This document shows, in pieces, positions 1 through 11,143 of a stretch of DNA of 64,000 bases; within the stretch, counting starts at the first letter, position 1, and each line of letters begins with the position of its first letter. A model generated the notes under the pieces. It did no database searches and was not told the origin of the DNA. It was given only the letters and a program-made list of their open reading frames with translations. The stretch comes from Arachis hypogaea (Eukaryota; Streptophyta; Magnoliopsida; Fabales; Fabaceae): assembly GCF_003086295.3 (NCBI RefSeq), contig NC_092038.1:130599518-130663517 (forward strand). The letters run 5' to 3'. The position numbers and the translations under genes are program-made.

Positions 1-444
1 TACTAATATCTTAATATAAAAGTTTATTGTTAGCGTTATATTTCAAGACATAGTTTTTCTGAGCCTCTCTCTTGGAACCTTAATATACATGATGTATCTA
101 CCTTTTACCAAAACTTCTAATTAAAGTATGAATTTAAACCCATAAAAATATCATTGTTTCATTTTCCCACTTCATAAACCGCAGCAGCGAGTGCAGCTTT
201 AAATTTCCGAGCAGACTAAGCACTGCTGGTACTTCTGACTTCATTAACAGTTGAATGCAGGAAAAACACTTAAATGGTAGAAGAACCATAAGATTTAAGG
301 TTTTTGTTATAAGATCAGTAAGTTAGAATTATTTATTAACAATTCCTGACCCATTAAATCACTTTCTTATGCTGGAATTTACTACCAGGGAAAACCTGAC
401 ACAAAGAATTCTACTAATGAAGCCTGACAAAAGAATAATGGTAC

Positions 445-812
445 CTATTAGAAATGTGGCGGAGTATTGATGCAGTAGGATAAGCAATACTAATGTCCTC
501 CAATTGACTACAACTTCGATTAATGGCTTTAATAGCATAAAAGCCATGTTTCCCGACAACGAGGTCGAGGTAGGTTTTGGGAGCGGTTACGCAAATAGTG
601 CGCCAGAAGAGGGGATCCATAGAAATACAGTGCCACCCAGTGCATACAAACTGCACACTCTTCAGAACATCTACGTGTCCCACCTTCTGGAGAATATTGG
701 CAGTCACAGCCGTCGGAAGATCAAGCCAATTTGGAAATACTGCCGCTATGGTGGTTTCCTTCACTCTGGCTTCGCTAACTTCCCCAGCAACACTGACTGA
801 CTTCAACGCCAT
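445..812 (-). CDS. F-box/LRR protein, first exon (gene continues left of window)
   Basis: The exon starts at ATG 812 and encodes about 122 residues. Residues ~28-75 form an F-box (it opens NWLDLPTAVTANILQKV and ends DPLFWRTI), the domain that binds SKP1 in SCF ubiquitin ligases. The rest (RSCSQLEDISIAYPT) resembles the linker and first leucine-rich repeat of the plant SKIP19/FBL23-type family. A splice donor (AATAG then GTACC) lies at 445/444 with phase 2, where this family has an intron, so I end the exon there rather than at the in-frame stop at 414. No leucine-rich-repeat exon was seen in bases 1-413, so the rest must lie outside the window or be lost. A TATA-like TATATA sits at ~864-869 on the minus strand. 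The family is fairly certain; whether the gene is intact cannot be told. Confidence 0.75.
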
Positions 813-1514
813 TCTTCAAGTATGACTTACAGAACTCGTACTAATTCACTTCTCTTTTGCGTGTATATAGACTTATAGAGTTATAGACGTATCTCTGAAA
901 GGCGGGCCGGGGACGGATATCAAAGAACTTTTCTAACGTTTAAGGCATCTTCATTACGCAGCTTTTGTGTCATAAACAGTTTTTAGAATAATTCTTCACA
1001 TACAACTGATTTTCTATACAAGTCATACAAGTCATTTATAAACATGCCGTTTCACATTTTTTTTTTGTGCCTCTTTTTCTTCTTTTTTTTTTCTCTGTGC
1101 TTCTTCTTCTTCTTTCTCTTCCTTTTCCTCTTCCTCTTCCTCTTCTTCTTCTTTCTCTGTGTCTCTTTTTCTTCTCTTCCTCCCTCTTTTTTTTATTGAA
1201 ATTTCTTCTCCTCTTTTCGTTTTCTCTTTCTCCTTCATCAAAATCACCAGAAAAAACAAAAAACATTATTCAAGGTATGTTTCTTGCCTTCTCTTTCTCC
1301 TTCTTCTTCTTGTTGCTACACGTTCTTCTTCCTCTTCCTGTTCTTCTTCTTCATTTACGTGCTTTTCTCTTTGTTTTCTTTCTTCGTTATTCTCGGTTTC
1401 CATTGTTTTTTGACATCAAGCTCTAAAATCGTTTTTGAAGAAGAAGCAGCAGCAGCAGCAGAAGATCAGGAGGAAAAAGAGAAAGAGTTTTGAATTATGC
1501 ATAAGGTGTACTTC

Positions 1515-1790
1515 AACAAATTTTGGGTGTATTTCTTAAATTCTTTGGGTGTATTTCTATAATTCTTTGGGTATATTGATTTCAAGAAGAAATATACTGT
1601 CTCTCCCTATATTGGGTGTATTTCTTAAATCCTTTGGGTATATTTCTGTAATCTTTTGGGTGTATTTCTGTAATCATTTGGTTTATTTCTGTAACTATTT
1701 GGGTGTATTTCTGTAATCCTTTGGATGTATTTCTATAATCGTTTGGGTGTATTTTTGTAATCGTTCGGGTGTATTTCTGAAGTTTCATCA
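1515..1790. repeat. Minisatellite, unit about 20-22 bp
   Basis: About a dozen imperfect copies of a unit containing TTTGGGTGTATTTCT, mostly followed by TGTAATC or TATAATC. The copies diverge by point changes and small indels. The minus-strand open frame across it is a by-product of the repeat and not a gene. Confidence 0.85.
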
Positions 1791-1946
1791 TCTTCAAAAC
1801 AATTTCAAAGCTTGATTTCAGAAACCATGAAAATCGAAAAAAACAGAAGGAGATCGAAGGCAAAGAGAGAACGTTTTTCCATACAAATCATACAAGTCAT
1901 TTATATTCACGCTTCTTCTTCTTCTGTAACGCACGTGTTAGGCCCA

Positions 1947-1950
<4 letters not shown>

Positions 1951-1977
<27 letters not shown>

Positions 1978-2009
1978 CTTCTTCTTCTTCTTCTTCTTCT
2001 TCTTCTTCT
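1951..2009. repeat. (TTC)n microsatellite between duplicated flanks
   Basis: An almost perfect run of about 20 TTC triplets. It is flanked on both sides by near copies of CTGTAAYGCACRTGTTAGGC (about 1924-1944 and 2008-2028), so the array sits between two direct repeats. This could reflect slippage or unequal exchange. Confidence 0.9.
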
Positions 2010-2094
2010 GTAATGCACATGTTAGGCCCAACTTGTAAGACTTGTAAACAAAAATGACTTGTATGTGTAGCACTCCTCAAATAGTAAATAGGAA

Positions 2095-2930
2095 CTAAAA
2101 ACATCTCTCTCTTCTCCATTAGAAGAAACTAACTTTAGTCCCTATTGTGCTCCCACTTAATTAATTAATTAAAATACTTGAAATTAATGTAATTAATTTT
2201 TTTAATAATATAATTTAAATTTATAAATTTATAAATAATTCACTATTAAAAGATATTAATATTAAATAAATTCATATATAATAATAATACACAATATATA
2301 ATTCGGGGTTACACTAATTTTGTAAATTTGGAAGAAAATGAAGAAGAGTAGTAGAGAGTGTGAGAATACAAGTGTATCTAAGTGGTATATATAGAGTAAC
2401 AAAATATTAATTTATTAATAATAATGGTAACATAGTAACGGCTAGTTTTGCAACGGATAATTTAATATAATAATATAAATATAAATAATATTTAATATTA
2501 TTTTTTATATAAATAATTAATATAAATTATTAATTAAATAAAAATTTAATTATTTAATTATTATAATTATTAATAAATTATTAATTAAATAAGAATATCA
2601 ATATTTAATATAATTAATTATTATAATTATTATTACATTAATTATTATTTAATTATTTAATATAAATAATTATTACTAAATTAATTATTATCTATTTATT
2701 ATAATATAATTATTTAATATAATTAATATAATTTTATATAATTATTTATTTAAATAATAACTTGCCACTTGACAAATTATTATTGGTTTGCCAAAGTCCC
2801 TGCTCAGAAGGCCTGGCTCCCCTAAAAATATATGTGGAGACCTTTACTTAGTTTGCTCCAACGATTAGGACCTATTGGTGTCAGAAAAAAGTAAAATTGG
2901 GTCTCCTCATTAAACTTGCTCTAAGTTCCA
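2095..2930. mobile_element. PIF/Harbinger-related MITE, internally deleted
   Basis: Very AT-rich and non-coding. Its left part (~2155-2335) matches the left flank of the Harbinger transposase element at ~3515-3690. Its middle motif (CATAGTAACGGCTAGTTTTG, ~2431) recurs at ~5263-5320, and its right part (TTGACAAATTATTATTGG, ~2768) recurs at ~5579. It therefore looks like a deletion derivative of the neighbouring element with the transposase removed. Outer boundaries are approximate and I did not find a clean TSD. Confidence 0.6.
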
Positions 2931-3480
2931 AAGGACATTAATATTAACCTTTTCAAATTCTATGTTTTCATAAATATCTTTCTAGTCGCTTAATAATGTT
3001 TTTTTTTATTTCTAAAATTTTCTAATGAATGTATTATAAAAGTTTTGAAAATTTAAAATTTTTACATTATTAATAACGATCATCAAGCTTTATTATTGTT
3101 ATTATTATTGCATTCTGTATTTTAATTTTTTCCAGAAACAAATAAAATAGTAATATTTCAAAGACAGTACTCTAATCAAATTAATATTTTTTTTTTATAA
3201 ACATCAAATTAATATTCTAATTCAAGGAGTTTTTTGTTGGGGAAAAATATTTAAGACTTCTAAGCTTCCGATGTTTTTTAAAAAACAAAAAGGATGAATT
3301 TATAACATCCCTAGGTCTAGTAAGGCTGTTTGGCTCAAACAATTAGAAGCCACTTAGATAAGCCCATGCATTTTTCGCACACAACTCATCTTAATTTTTA
3401 TTTATAATTCACCTGTTTTAGAAAAAAAAATTATATTTATTTTTATGTCATAAACAATAAATAAAAATTTAAAATATTTT
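2931..3480. other. AT-rich spacer, no gene seen
   Basis: Homopolymer-rich sequence between the MITE and the Harbinger element. No coding region, RNA gene or recognisable element was found. Confidence 0.6.
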
Positions 3481-3798
3481 TTTATTAAAGGAAAATAGCT
3501 TTAATTTTTTTTAGTCTCACTTAATAAATTAAAATAATTAAAATTAATGTAGCTACTATATCTTTTATAATAATATTATTTAAATTTATAAATTAAAAAA
3601 TAATTTACTATTAAAAATATTAATATTAAAAATATTCATATATAACAATAAGATACAATATATAATTTGAGATTAAACTAATTTGTAAAATTACTTAATA
3701 TAAAAAAAACATAATTAACTTTTATAGTTGACGACAAACATTGTGAAAGTGGCATATGTATTCAATCAAATCCTCTTTTAACTGTCTATACTGCTGTT

Positions 3799-4488
3799 TA
3801 GGGATGGCAAGCGGGAAAGCCCGCCCCACCGCGCCAGAAGCCCGCCCCGTCACGCCTAGTGAGATGGTCCCAGAATCCCACCTCGCCCTGCCTAACGGCT
3901 GGCTGGCGGGCTTACCAAATACCTTCTTTTTTTTACTTTTAACTATTAAATAATATATATAAAGGTATAAAAAAAATCTCTTTGTTTTTTACTTTTTTTT
4001 TTTACTTTTAACTATTATAATTTCTAAAGATATAAAAAAGTTATAATTTTTATATTCACAAACATTAAAGTCTTTATAATTATAAATATTTAATAAATAT
4101 AATTATAAACTAAATTTTTATCCAAAACATAATTATAAATATTGTCTCCAAAGCAAAATAAACATAATCCAAAACATAATTATAAATATTGTCTCCAAAA
4201 CAAAATCAACATAATCCAAAACCCTCAATTTTCATCTTTATTCTCTTGTAAGTTGGGTTGGAAAAAATTGAGTTTTGGAAAAAAAATTACAAAAATACCC
4301 CTTGCCAAAAAAAATACTAAGCCTGGCAGAAAAGTCCACCCAGCCAAAGTCCGTCAAAGCCTTCTTTTTAAGTGGTGCAGGTTAGGCGGACTTTTACTAT
4401 TTGGCGGTCCCAATTTTTCAACCCAGCCCACTTTTTTTAGCGAGTTACGTGGGTCGACCATCGAGTTTAGACCCGTTTGCCACCCCTA
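3799..4488. mobile_element. Nonautonomous hAT element with 8-bp TSD
   Basis: The ends are inverted: TAGGGATGGCAAGCGGG at 3799 and, read from the other strand, TAGGGGTGGCAAACGGG ending at 4488 (two mismatches in 17). The flanks CTGCTGTT (3791-3798) and CTGCTGCC (4489-4496) form an 8-bp target duplication with two differences. TIR sequence and TSD length are those of hAT elements. The 690-bp interior has GC-rich ends and an AT-rich core and encodes nothing recognisable. Confidence 0.85.
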
Positions 4489-4515
4489 CTGCTGCCTATT
4501 TTTTTGGTGAAATTG

Positions 4516-5376
4516 TTAGTATGATGCAAAATCTTCCTCTCCCAACTGAGGTTGTGATAAGCCGTTTTCGACATCGCCATACTCTAAGTTTTGAGCAAAA
4601 TTTCCTGCATAAGTGTCTCCTTCCTCCTCAACAATCATGTTATACAATATAATACAAATTTTCATTACGTTTGCGAACTTCTTCTTTTTGGAAAAACGCG
4701 TTAAATCACGTATAATTACAAAGCGTGCTTGGAACACCCTAAATGCTCGCTCCACATATTTTCTTTGTCATTCTTGATATTGTGCAAATAACTTACGTTT
4801 CTCCCGTTGTGGCTTTAAGATTGATTTGACAAATGTAGTCCATCCAGGATAAATATCATCTGTTAAATAGTATCACATGGTATAATTTTACTATTTATAG
4901 TATAATTTACCTTTAGAGCACAGTCATTTAAAATATCATCAAATACTGGTGAACGATCTAACACGTTGATATCGTTATTTGAATCAGAAATTCCATAGAA
5001 CGCATGCCATTTTCAAAAGTCTAAAGATGTTACAACTTGAATTACTATGGTTGCAACCCCATGATGACTACTCAGATACATGTCTTTTCACGCCTTTGGA
5101 CAACTATTTTTATTGCCAATACATGTAGTCAATGCTACCCAACATACCAAGAAAGCCACGACCCTCCACCATTTGTAGCAGGTGTCGTACATCATTTGGA
5201 TTTGGTTTTCGCAAGTATTCATCCTTGAACACCAAAATTACACCTTCATAACGTAGTAACAATAACATAGTAACGACTAATTTTAAATGGCTAATTTTAT
5301 AACAACTAGTTTTGCAACGGCTAATTTTATATATGGTTAGTATTTTAAATTTTATAAATAAAAATAAAAAACCCAT
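4516..5376 (-). pseudogene. PIF/Harbinger transposase (DDE_Tnp_4, HARBI1/ALP1-like) remnant
   Basis: Read on the minus strand, three blocks follow in the family order. EYLRKPNPNDVRHLLQMVEG followed by GFLGMLGSIDYMYWQ (5110-5376) is the region with the first catalytic Asp. A block at about 4925-5010 contains SNNDINVLDRSPVFDDIL, with the second Asp. ERAFRVFQARFVIIRD then ICIILYNMIVEEE (4516-4755) is the C-terminal part. Stops and frameshifts separate the blocks, so no full protein can be made. The usual N-terminus is missing. The enzyme normally cuts and joins transposon ends at TWA targets. The identification is confident and the gene is dead. Confidence 0.85.
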
Positions 5377-5640
5377 CCAAAAATTATTTTGTAATGTATA
5401 ATAATTAAATTTATTTTTTCATGTAAACAAACTTATTAATATAATTTTTTATATTAATCATGATTTAATAATTAATATAAATTATTAATTAAATAATTAA
5501 ATCATAATTAATTTATTTATAATTATTAATTAATTATAATTTAATATAATTATTTATTTTAAAGATAACTTATCGCATGACAAATTATCATTGGACATCA
5601 TAAGTCCCTCTGAAAAGGAACTTCCTCTCCTCGATCATCA

Positions 5641-5990
5641 ACCATCATAAATATAAAATATATATTAAAAATAAATTAAATAATAATTTTTTATATAGAG
5701 ATTTCTATTTTTTTGACCAAGTTTTCTTTTCAACAATTTACCTAATTTTTCAAACACAATCTTTTAGAATGTTTGGATTATGACTTCTTAAATACATTTT
5801 CAACACTCCACTTCAAAATTTTAAACAAAATCTTATATTGTTTTCTAAAATTTCTTAAGATTTCTTCTAATAAAATAGTTTTAAAAACTTAAGCAACTTT
5901 CTTAGGAAATCTGTTCTGTCCAATTCAACAAAAATTCTAGTTTAACTATGGATTTTTGATCCACTGAACCACTTGACCTAAATTTAAGGG
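5641..5990. other. Spacer, no gene seen
   Basis: AT-rich sequence between the Harbinger element and the probable start of the Tat-type LTR. Nothing recognisable was found. Confidence 0.5.
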
Positions 5991-7644
5991 TGACCCGCGT
6001 GCCACCTCACGTCCTGCTAAAAAAACTTGAACAGTTAGTAGAAGCTTTCAGTTAGGTGGGTCCAAGCGAAGGGACCTACCTGAATTCAGAATATAAATAG
6101 AGAGGGACATTTTCCTCTTTAGAGGTACGTCACTTTTTTAATCTAATTACCGTCTTTTGGTACGGACAATAACTTAAGCATTAAAATGCCTTGCAGGTTG
6201 CCCCATGTAAATTCCGTTAAATTAGTAAATAATTAGTTAATAAATTAATTTTTGATAAAAAAAATTTAAAATGTGAATATTATATTAAATTAGGATAGAG
6301 CTCATCAAAACGAGAATTTTGACACTAATTTTGAAGAAAACGGCCCAAGTTTGGGCTGAACGGGCCAAATCGATTGAACCGGGCCCAAAACTGGACCCGA
6401 GGGTCCAACCGGCCAGCATTTAAGTGAACCAAAACCTTCTTCTCTTTCCCAATTCAATGGTGCTTCTGATAAAAGCCAACAGGGGAAGGAGAAACGAAAA
6501 TTACCCTAACCCTTACGTCAACTTCCAATCCACGTATCTCCTCCGTCCGAGCTCCGATCACCGCACCGTTTGCGGTCACACGACCACCGCATCGAGCTCT
6601 ACGTTTCTATTGGAACAATTTCATTGGTAAGTCATTAATCACTCCCAGACACTTTTTCCCCCAATTTTTCAAAAATTGGAAGAGATGTTGAATTTCTTTG
6701 ATTTTTTATATTTTAGGATCCATTAGCTTGAGAAAAATGTTCAATCTTACTTATGTGAAGCTTGTGTAAGGTGAGGATGCTATAATTCTATTTTAATTTT
6801 TCTGAAATTGAGCTTTGGGTATTAAATTGGGTATATATGTGTTATGAATGTGTATTAGGTTGTGAATAAATAATTGGAGCTTGAAATTGTGGATATTGGA
6901 ACTTGGAAGAAGCTAAACACTAGAGTTTTGTTGAGGTTTTCGGGGCTGTGATTGGTTTTAATAAGTTGCCTTAATCATTACGAGGAAATCGGCTAAGGTA
7001 TAGTTTAGGTTTCTTGCATTTAATATATAATGTTCTGTGAAAACTTAGGCTAGATGACCATATGATAAGTTTGAACGTATGTGTATATTGTGGTTTAGTA
7101 TCTTGATGTTACATTTGGATTGGTATGGTGTTGATTAGTTGAAGGATTGGTAACTTGTTAATTATTGACTTGAGGATATTATTATGTGATTTGTAAGCTA
7201 TGGTTTGGTTGTGAAACTTGGCATGTATATATGATCATTGTTGGAGTATTTGGCATGTATATATATGCTTATTGTTGGAGTGGAGAATGATTTTCATGGT
7301 GGTTGTTGTGTTGAGGGAGAAGGAGCAATTTGGTGCTTGTAAGTGTAAGAGGTTGTGTTGGTATCATGGGGAATGTTTGAATAAAAAAGAGGTTTTAGCA
7401 AGTTTATGAAATTTTGATTTTAGGCTGAACTTCGGTGGGCTATAATTTGGCTTTCGGAACCCCAAAATGATTCCAACTTGTTTTAAATGAAAATTGGGTT
7501 CGTGAAGTTTATGCCGTTCGAAGAACGGAAGAAAAACGATTGAGTTATGCTTGTCAGAAATTTTGTTGTGGAATATGTAACCATGCAAGGGGTACTTTAT
7601 GATTCTGCAGCTTTGCTACTGAGTCTGCTTTATTTAAAAGAATG

Positions 7645-7775
7645 TACGTCCACGCGTACGTGTGACATGGAATTTTGGCGATGCGTATGCGACTGGTCCC
7701 ATGCGCACGCGTGCGCATGACAAAGGGGACGCGCGCGCGAGCTGCAGTTTCACACTCCCACGCGCACGCGTGGCC
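7645..7775. repeat. CG-dense palindromic module inside solo LTR
   Basis: Packed with CGCG and CACGCG motifs, including the perfect 18-bp palindrome ATGCGCACGCGTGCGCAT (7701-7718). The second copy of this LTR (41999-45511) has no such block at the matching place. Similar modules occur in two other LTRs at 16055-16145 and 22315-22460. Confidence 0.8.
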
Positions 7776-8856
7776 TTTGTTCCAGCAAACATGATTTTTT
7801 AGTTTTAAACTTTATTTCAATCTTCTAAACCTCTTTTTTCATTCCTTTAGTCAGGAATAATAGTATTAAACCTGATAATCAGATGAAGCTAGAAAATGGG
7901 GATAACTTGGAGATGAAGTAAAGCTGAAAAGTGGTGAATTGATTATGAAGTGTTACAGATGAATATGTATGATACTTGGATTGGTAATTGAATGAATGAT
8001 AATATATGATACTTGGCTTGAATGATTAAATGATCTGAGATACGAGATTTCTTGGATAAAGTACCGTCGCTTGCCACCACGTGTACCAGGTTGAAAACTC
8101 GATACTCTATTGACCCTACGACGTAAGGGTGACCAGACACTTATAAATTCCCGGGAATGTTAAACGCCCATTGAGCAATATTAATTATTTGAGAAAAAGC
8201 TATGCATAGACTCTTGGGGATGCACATCGAGGGACATCTAAGGTTTTCGGACTTGTCGGGTTGGCTGGATAACCGACAGATGAGCCTCATCAGCCATAGG
8301 ACAAGCATGCATCATATGCATACTACTTGAATTACTTGTTTATGCATTAACTGAATGTGCTTAAGTGTACTTCCCATGTTAAATGTATATTTGTTACCTG
8401 CAGTAATTGTAACCTTCTTGTGCTTGTCTTTATCTGTTTATTTGTCTGTAAAATTCTGACGGATATGGAGGTATGGAGGAATGGCCGTATGGGACTTAGA
8501 TTTAAGATTAAGTTAAGTTAAGCTTAGATACTCTTAGAAAATCACCTTTTATGGCTTCTGTTACTACTTTAAGCTCTATAATCTGAATGTCGGTGTTCTA
8601 GGATTGCCTCTGACATTCCCAGGGCCTTATATGTTATGTGTGTGGCACCTTTACCATACTAAGAACCTACAGTTCTCATTCCATACTATGTTGTTTTTTT
8701 CAGATGCAGGTCGAGAGGCATCTCGTTAGGCGTCTGGGCTCCTGAAGCGAAGTGGTTACTAGGTTATTTTGTTGAGTGGTATATATATGTTCTTTTTTAT
8801 CCTCTTAGAGGTTTATGGAGAGACATGATTTTGTTTATGTACATTTGGGTTTTGAT

Positions 8857-8861
<5 letters not shown>

Positions 8862-8887
<26 letters not shown>
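8862..8887. repeat. (TG)n microsatellite
   Basis: About 13 uninterrupted TG dinucleotides inside the solo LTR. Confidence 0.9.
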
Positions 8888-9639
8888 AAACTTTTCGGCT
8901 AGTCTTGACTTCGTGGGTTGAGTTAGGAGCTTGTTACTTGGTATCTTTGACTCTCTGTTCCTGTTTTAGGTTACTTTACACTTAACAGCTATAGCTTTCT
9001 TAGTATGCAAGCTAACTCGTTTCTTGAGCATTGTGCTTTTATTTCGCGATTTTTATTTCATCTATTTTTCAAGGCTCCTAGTTTATTATATTCTTTTTGC
9101 TAGTATGTGTATGTATTTATTTTAGAGGTCGTAGCGCCTCGCCACCTCTGTTTTACATCATAGGTATAATGCTCTGTGTGGTAGGGTGTTACACCCCACC
9201 CACCAACCCGGTGGTAGCCCGGATGATTACCTTAACCCTGAAGTTCGTGCTCAGGTCCAGATCCTTCCTCACACCCAGTTGCTCTAATATCTCATCTTCA
9301 CCCGTTCTGCCACTCACCTGAACAACTAAACGTTGGCGCTGTCTGTGGAGATCTGACGCGAGTATGGATCTTTTTCCTTACATAGAGGAAGTACGAGAAA
9401 AGGGGGAGCCCGCTTGAGAAGTAGGATAAGCTCCGCGACCTCCTTCTAAGAACGCTCGATACCACTGTAACGTTGGGACGACCTGTCTTTCAGATCTCCT
9501 GGGAGACGCCCATTTGGTGGTACCGGCAATGACAACTTAAAAATCATGCAGTAATTCTGACACCAAGTCCAAAACTTGGAAAGAGAGCTAGCAGCAAGGG
9601 ACCGATACCGTCCCGAGCACAGAAATATCTGGAAATAAC

Positions 9640-10512
9640 GAAAAGGTTGTGTGAGGGTTTTCAAGAAGTGGTGGTCCAGCATGTGCCGAGAGAGGGAAAC
9701 GCAAGCTAAGAGCTAACCTCCAATCGAAGTTTGTGAGCACCAAGCCTGGTGCGGGGAACCGATCCCTGCCTGATCTAAGGCCTAGTGAAAGAACCATCGG
9801 TGGCCCTTTGTGTAATCCAAGTCCCAAGCACCCTTTGTGGATCAACCCAATTCAATGTTTCATCGAAGATGGCACACTCCCTGGGAATGAAAAGGACGCT
9901 AATGTGATAAGAATGGAAGCTGCCAAGTACGTAGTAATTCAGGGGCAGCTCTACAAACAAGGACTTAATCAGCCTACGGCCCGACAAGACGGGCTATGTT
10001 CTAAACAAAGTTCATAGGAGATGTTGTGACCACCATATTGGAGAAAAAACACTAGCTAGGAAGCTTGTTAGACCAGGGTACTATTGGCCCTCTATGATGG
10101 CGGATGTCCAAGAATTTCTAAGGAAATGCAAAAAATGTCAAGAGAATAAAAATTTCTACAAGTCCCCGGCTAAGAAGCTAAGTTCTATGTTGGCCTCCCG
10201 ACCCTTTTTCCGGTGAGGAGTCAACCTTTTGGGGGGCTATTCCCGGTAGTCCTAGGACAGGTTAAGTATCTTATAACGGTCATTGATTTCTACACCAAGT
10301 GAGTAGAGGCAGAGCCGTTAGCCAGCATATCGTCAGCAAATTGTCAGAAGTTTTTGTGGAGACAAGTAATCTCCAGGTTTGAAATACCAGAGATCGTGAT
10401 CCCAGACAACGGGACGTAGTTCTCTGATAAAAAGATCAGAAAGTTCTTATTTGGGTTGGGGATCAAGCAAAAAGTTTTTCTCAGTCAATGGAATAAAAAT
10501 GCACCTTGTTAG
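9640..10512 (+). pseudogene. Tat element A: RNase H end and integrase N-terminal half
   Basis: In order: a remnant of the second, archaeal-type RNase H (VVVQHVPRE, then STKPGAGNRSL); the linker WINPIQCFIEDGTLPGNEKD; the integrase zinc finger (HRRCCDHHIGEKT, then CKKCQENK); and the start of the catalytic core (ITVIDFYTK, EIVIPDNGT with the second catalytic Asp, and GLGIKQK). Several stops and frame changes break it. Integrase inserts retrotransposon cDNA into the genome. Coding stops exactly where element B has inserted, with target duplication GTTAG at 10508-10512. Confidence 0.85.
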
Positions 10513-11143
10513 TGTTCCGAGGGTTACCTGAAACTGTAGGTCGATCTCGGACGAGATCTTCTGTACTGGTCGGAGTTGTTGTGTCTGACTTGATGATGGT
10601 GGCCGGAGCCATCGCGTCTGACTTGTTGGTTTTGGTGGCCAGAACTGTCGTGTCCGACCTGTTGATTCTGGTAGCCGAAGCTGTCGTGTCCGACTGGCAA
10701 TGCTGTTGATCCTTCGTCACCGGTGGGTGGTGGTACCTACAAGGGACTCCGATGCTTAAGTTGGCAAGGGTATTAAGCAGGTTTTTAGTAGAATCAGAGT
10801 ATGAGTTATACCTGGGTGCTCCAGTGTATTTATAATGGTGTGGAATGACCTTTCTGGAGATAAGATAGTTATCTTATCTTATCTTATCTTATCTTTGAGT
10901 GAGGTCATCTTATCTTCAAGGGAACCGCCTTTATCTTTTCTGGGCTTTAGCTGCCTTTAGATTGAGCTGTGTTCCTTCGTTTGGGCCTACTTGGTCCTCT
11001 GTGGCATTTTGTCCGAGCTCTTTGTGAAGAGGTTGGACATTGGCTGAGCTCTTTGAGAAGAGGTCGGATAGTCTGACCTGAAGAAGTTGGTCGGCTTGTC
11101 GCTAAACATCCCGGGTCGGACAGCTTGACCCAGGGTATGAACA
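10513..11143 (-). repeat. 3' LTR of element B (631 bp)
   Basis: Matches 18557-19201 over its whole length, with scattered, mostly C/T and G/A differences and a small indel in the internal repeat. It starts TGTTCC and ends GAACA. It includes a TTATC-type tandem run at ~10866-10893 and 36-bp repeats near its start. Confidence 0.93.

Larger units (their letters stand above)
1018..2068. mobile_element. Nonautonomous TIR element rich in simple repeats
   Basis: The left end carries ATACAAGTCATTTATAAAC (from ~1025) and the right end carries its inverse (GTAAACAAAAATGACTTGTAT, ~2044-2063). A third copy in left-end orientation lies at ~1885-1903. The interior is a CT-rich block (1060-1495), a GGGTGTATTTCT minisatellite and a TTC array, with no real coding region. 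The inverted ends suggest a class II (possibly Mutator-like) element with a second end-like copy nested inside. I could not define a target-site duplication, so the family is inference. Confidence 0.45.
3500..5640 (-). mobile_element. PIF/Harbinger element with dead transposase, interrupted by a hAT MITE
   Basis: It is defined by subterminal sequence shared with the 2095-2930 MITE on both sides of a Harbinger transposase remnant. The left arm is ~3500-3798. A hAT element occupies 3799-4488. The transposase remnant is at 4516-5376 and the right arm runs to ~5640. Exact termini and the 3-bp TSD expected of this superfamily were not resolved. Confidence 0.65.
6206..9193. mobile_element. Solo LTR, family 1, copy 1 (TSD CCCCA)
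   Basis: A 2,988-bp non-coding unit starting TGTAAATTCCG and ending GGGTGTTACA, flanked by a perfect 5-bp duplication CCCCA (6201-6205 and 9194-9198). Collinear similarity to 41999-45511 confirms the limits (shared blocks include ATAGAGCTCATCAAAACGAG and GTCGAGAGGC). No internal retrotransposon region lies between LTRs, so it is a solo LTR left by LTR-LTR recombination. Starting with TGTAACACCC on the minus strand recalls Tekay-type chromovirus LTRs, which is inference. It contains a CG-dense module at 7645-7775 and a TG microsatellite at 8862-8887. Confidence 0.9.
5991..9324 (+). repeat. Probable 5' LTR of Tat-type element A, split by a solo LTR
   Basis: Sequence on both sides of the solo LTR (5991-6205 and 9194-9324) forms one short LTR-like unit. 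It starts TGACCCGCG, has a TATA box (ATATAAATAGAGAGG, ~6091) and ends near ACCTGAACA. A primer-binding-like GTTGGCGCTGTCTGTGG follows at ~9331. The start is a best guess from the TG. No matching 3' LTR was found in the window. Confidence 0.45.

Noticed and set aside
1032..1500. Long open frames on both strands rich in Leu/Phe/Ser or Lys/Glu
   Set aside because: They come from the CT-rich low-complexity tract; no domain and no conserved start.
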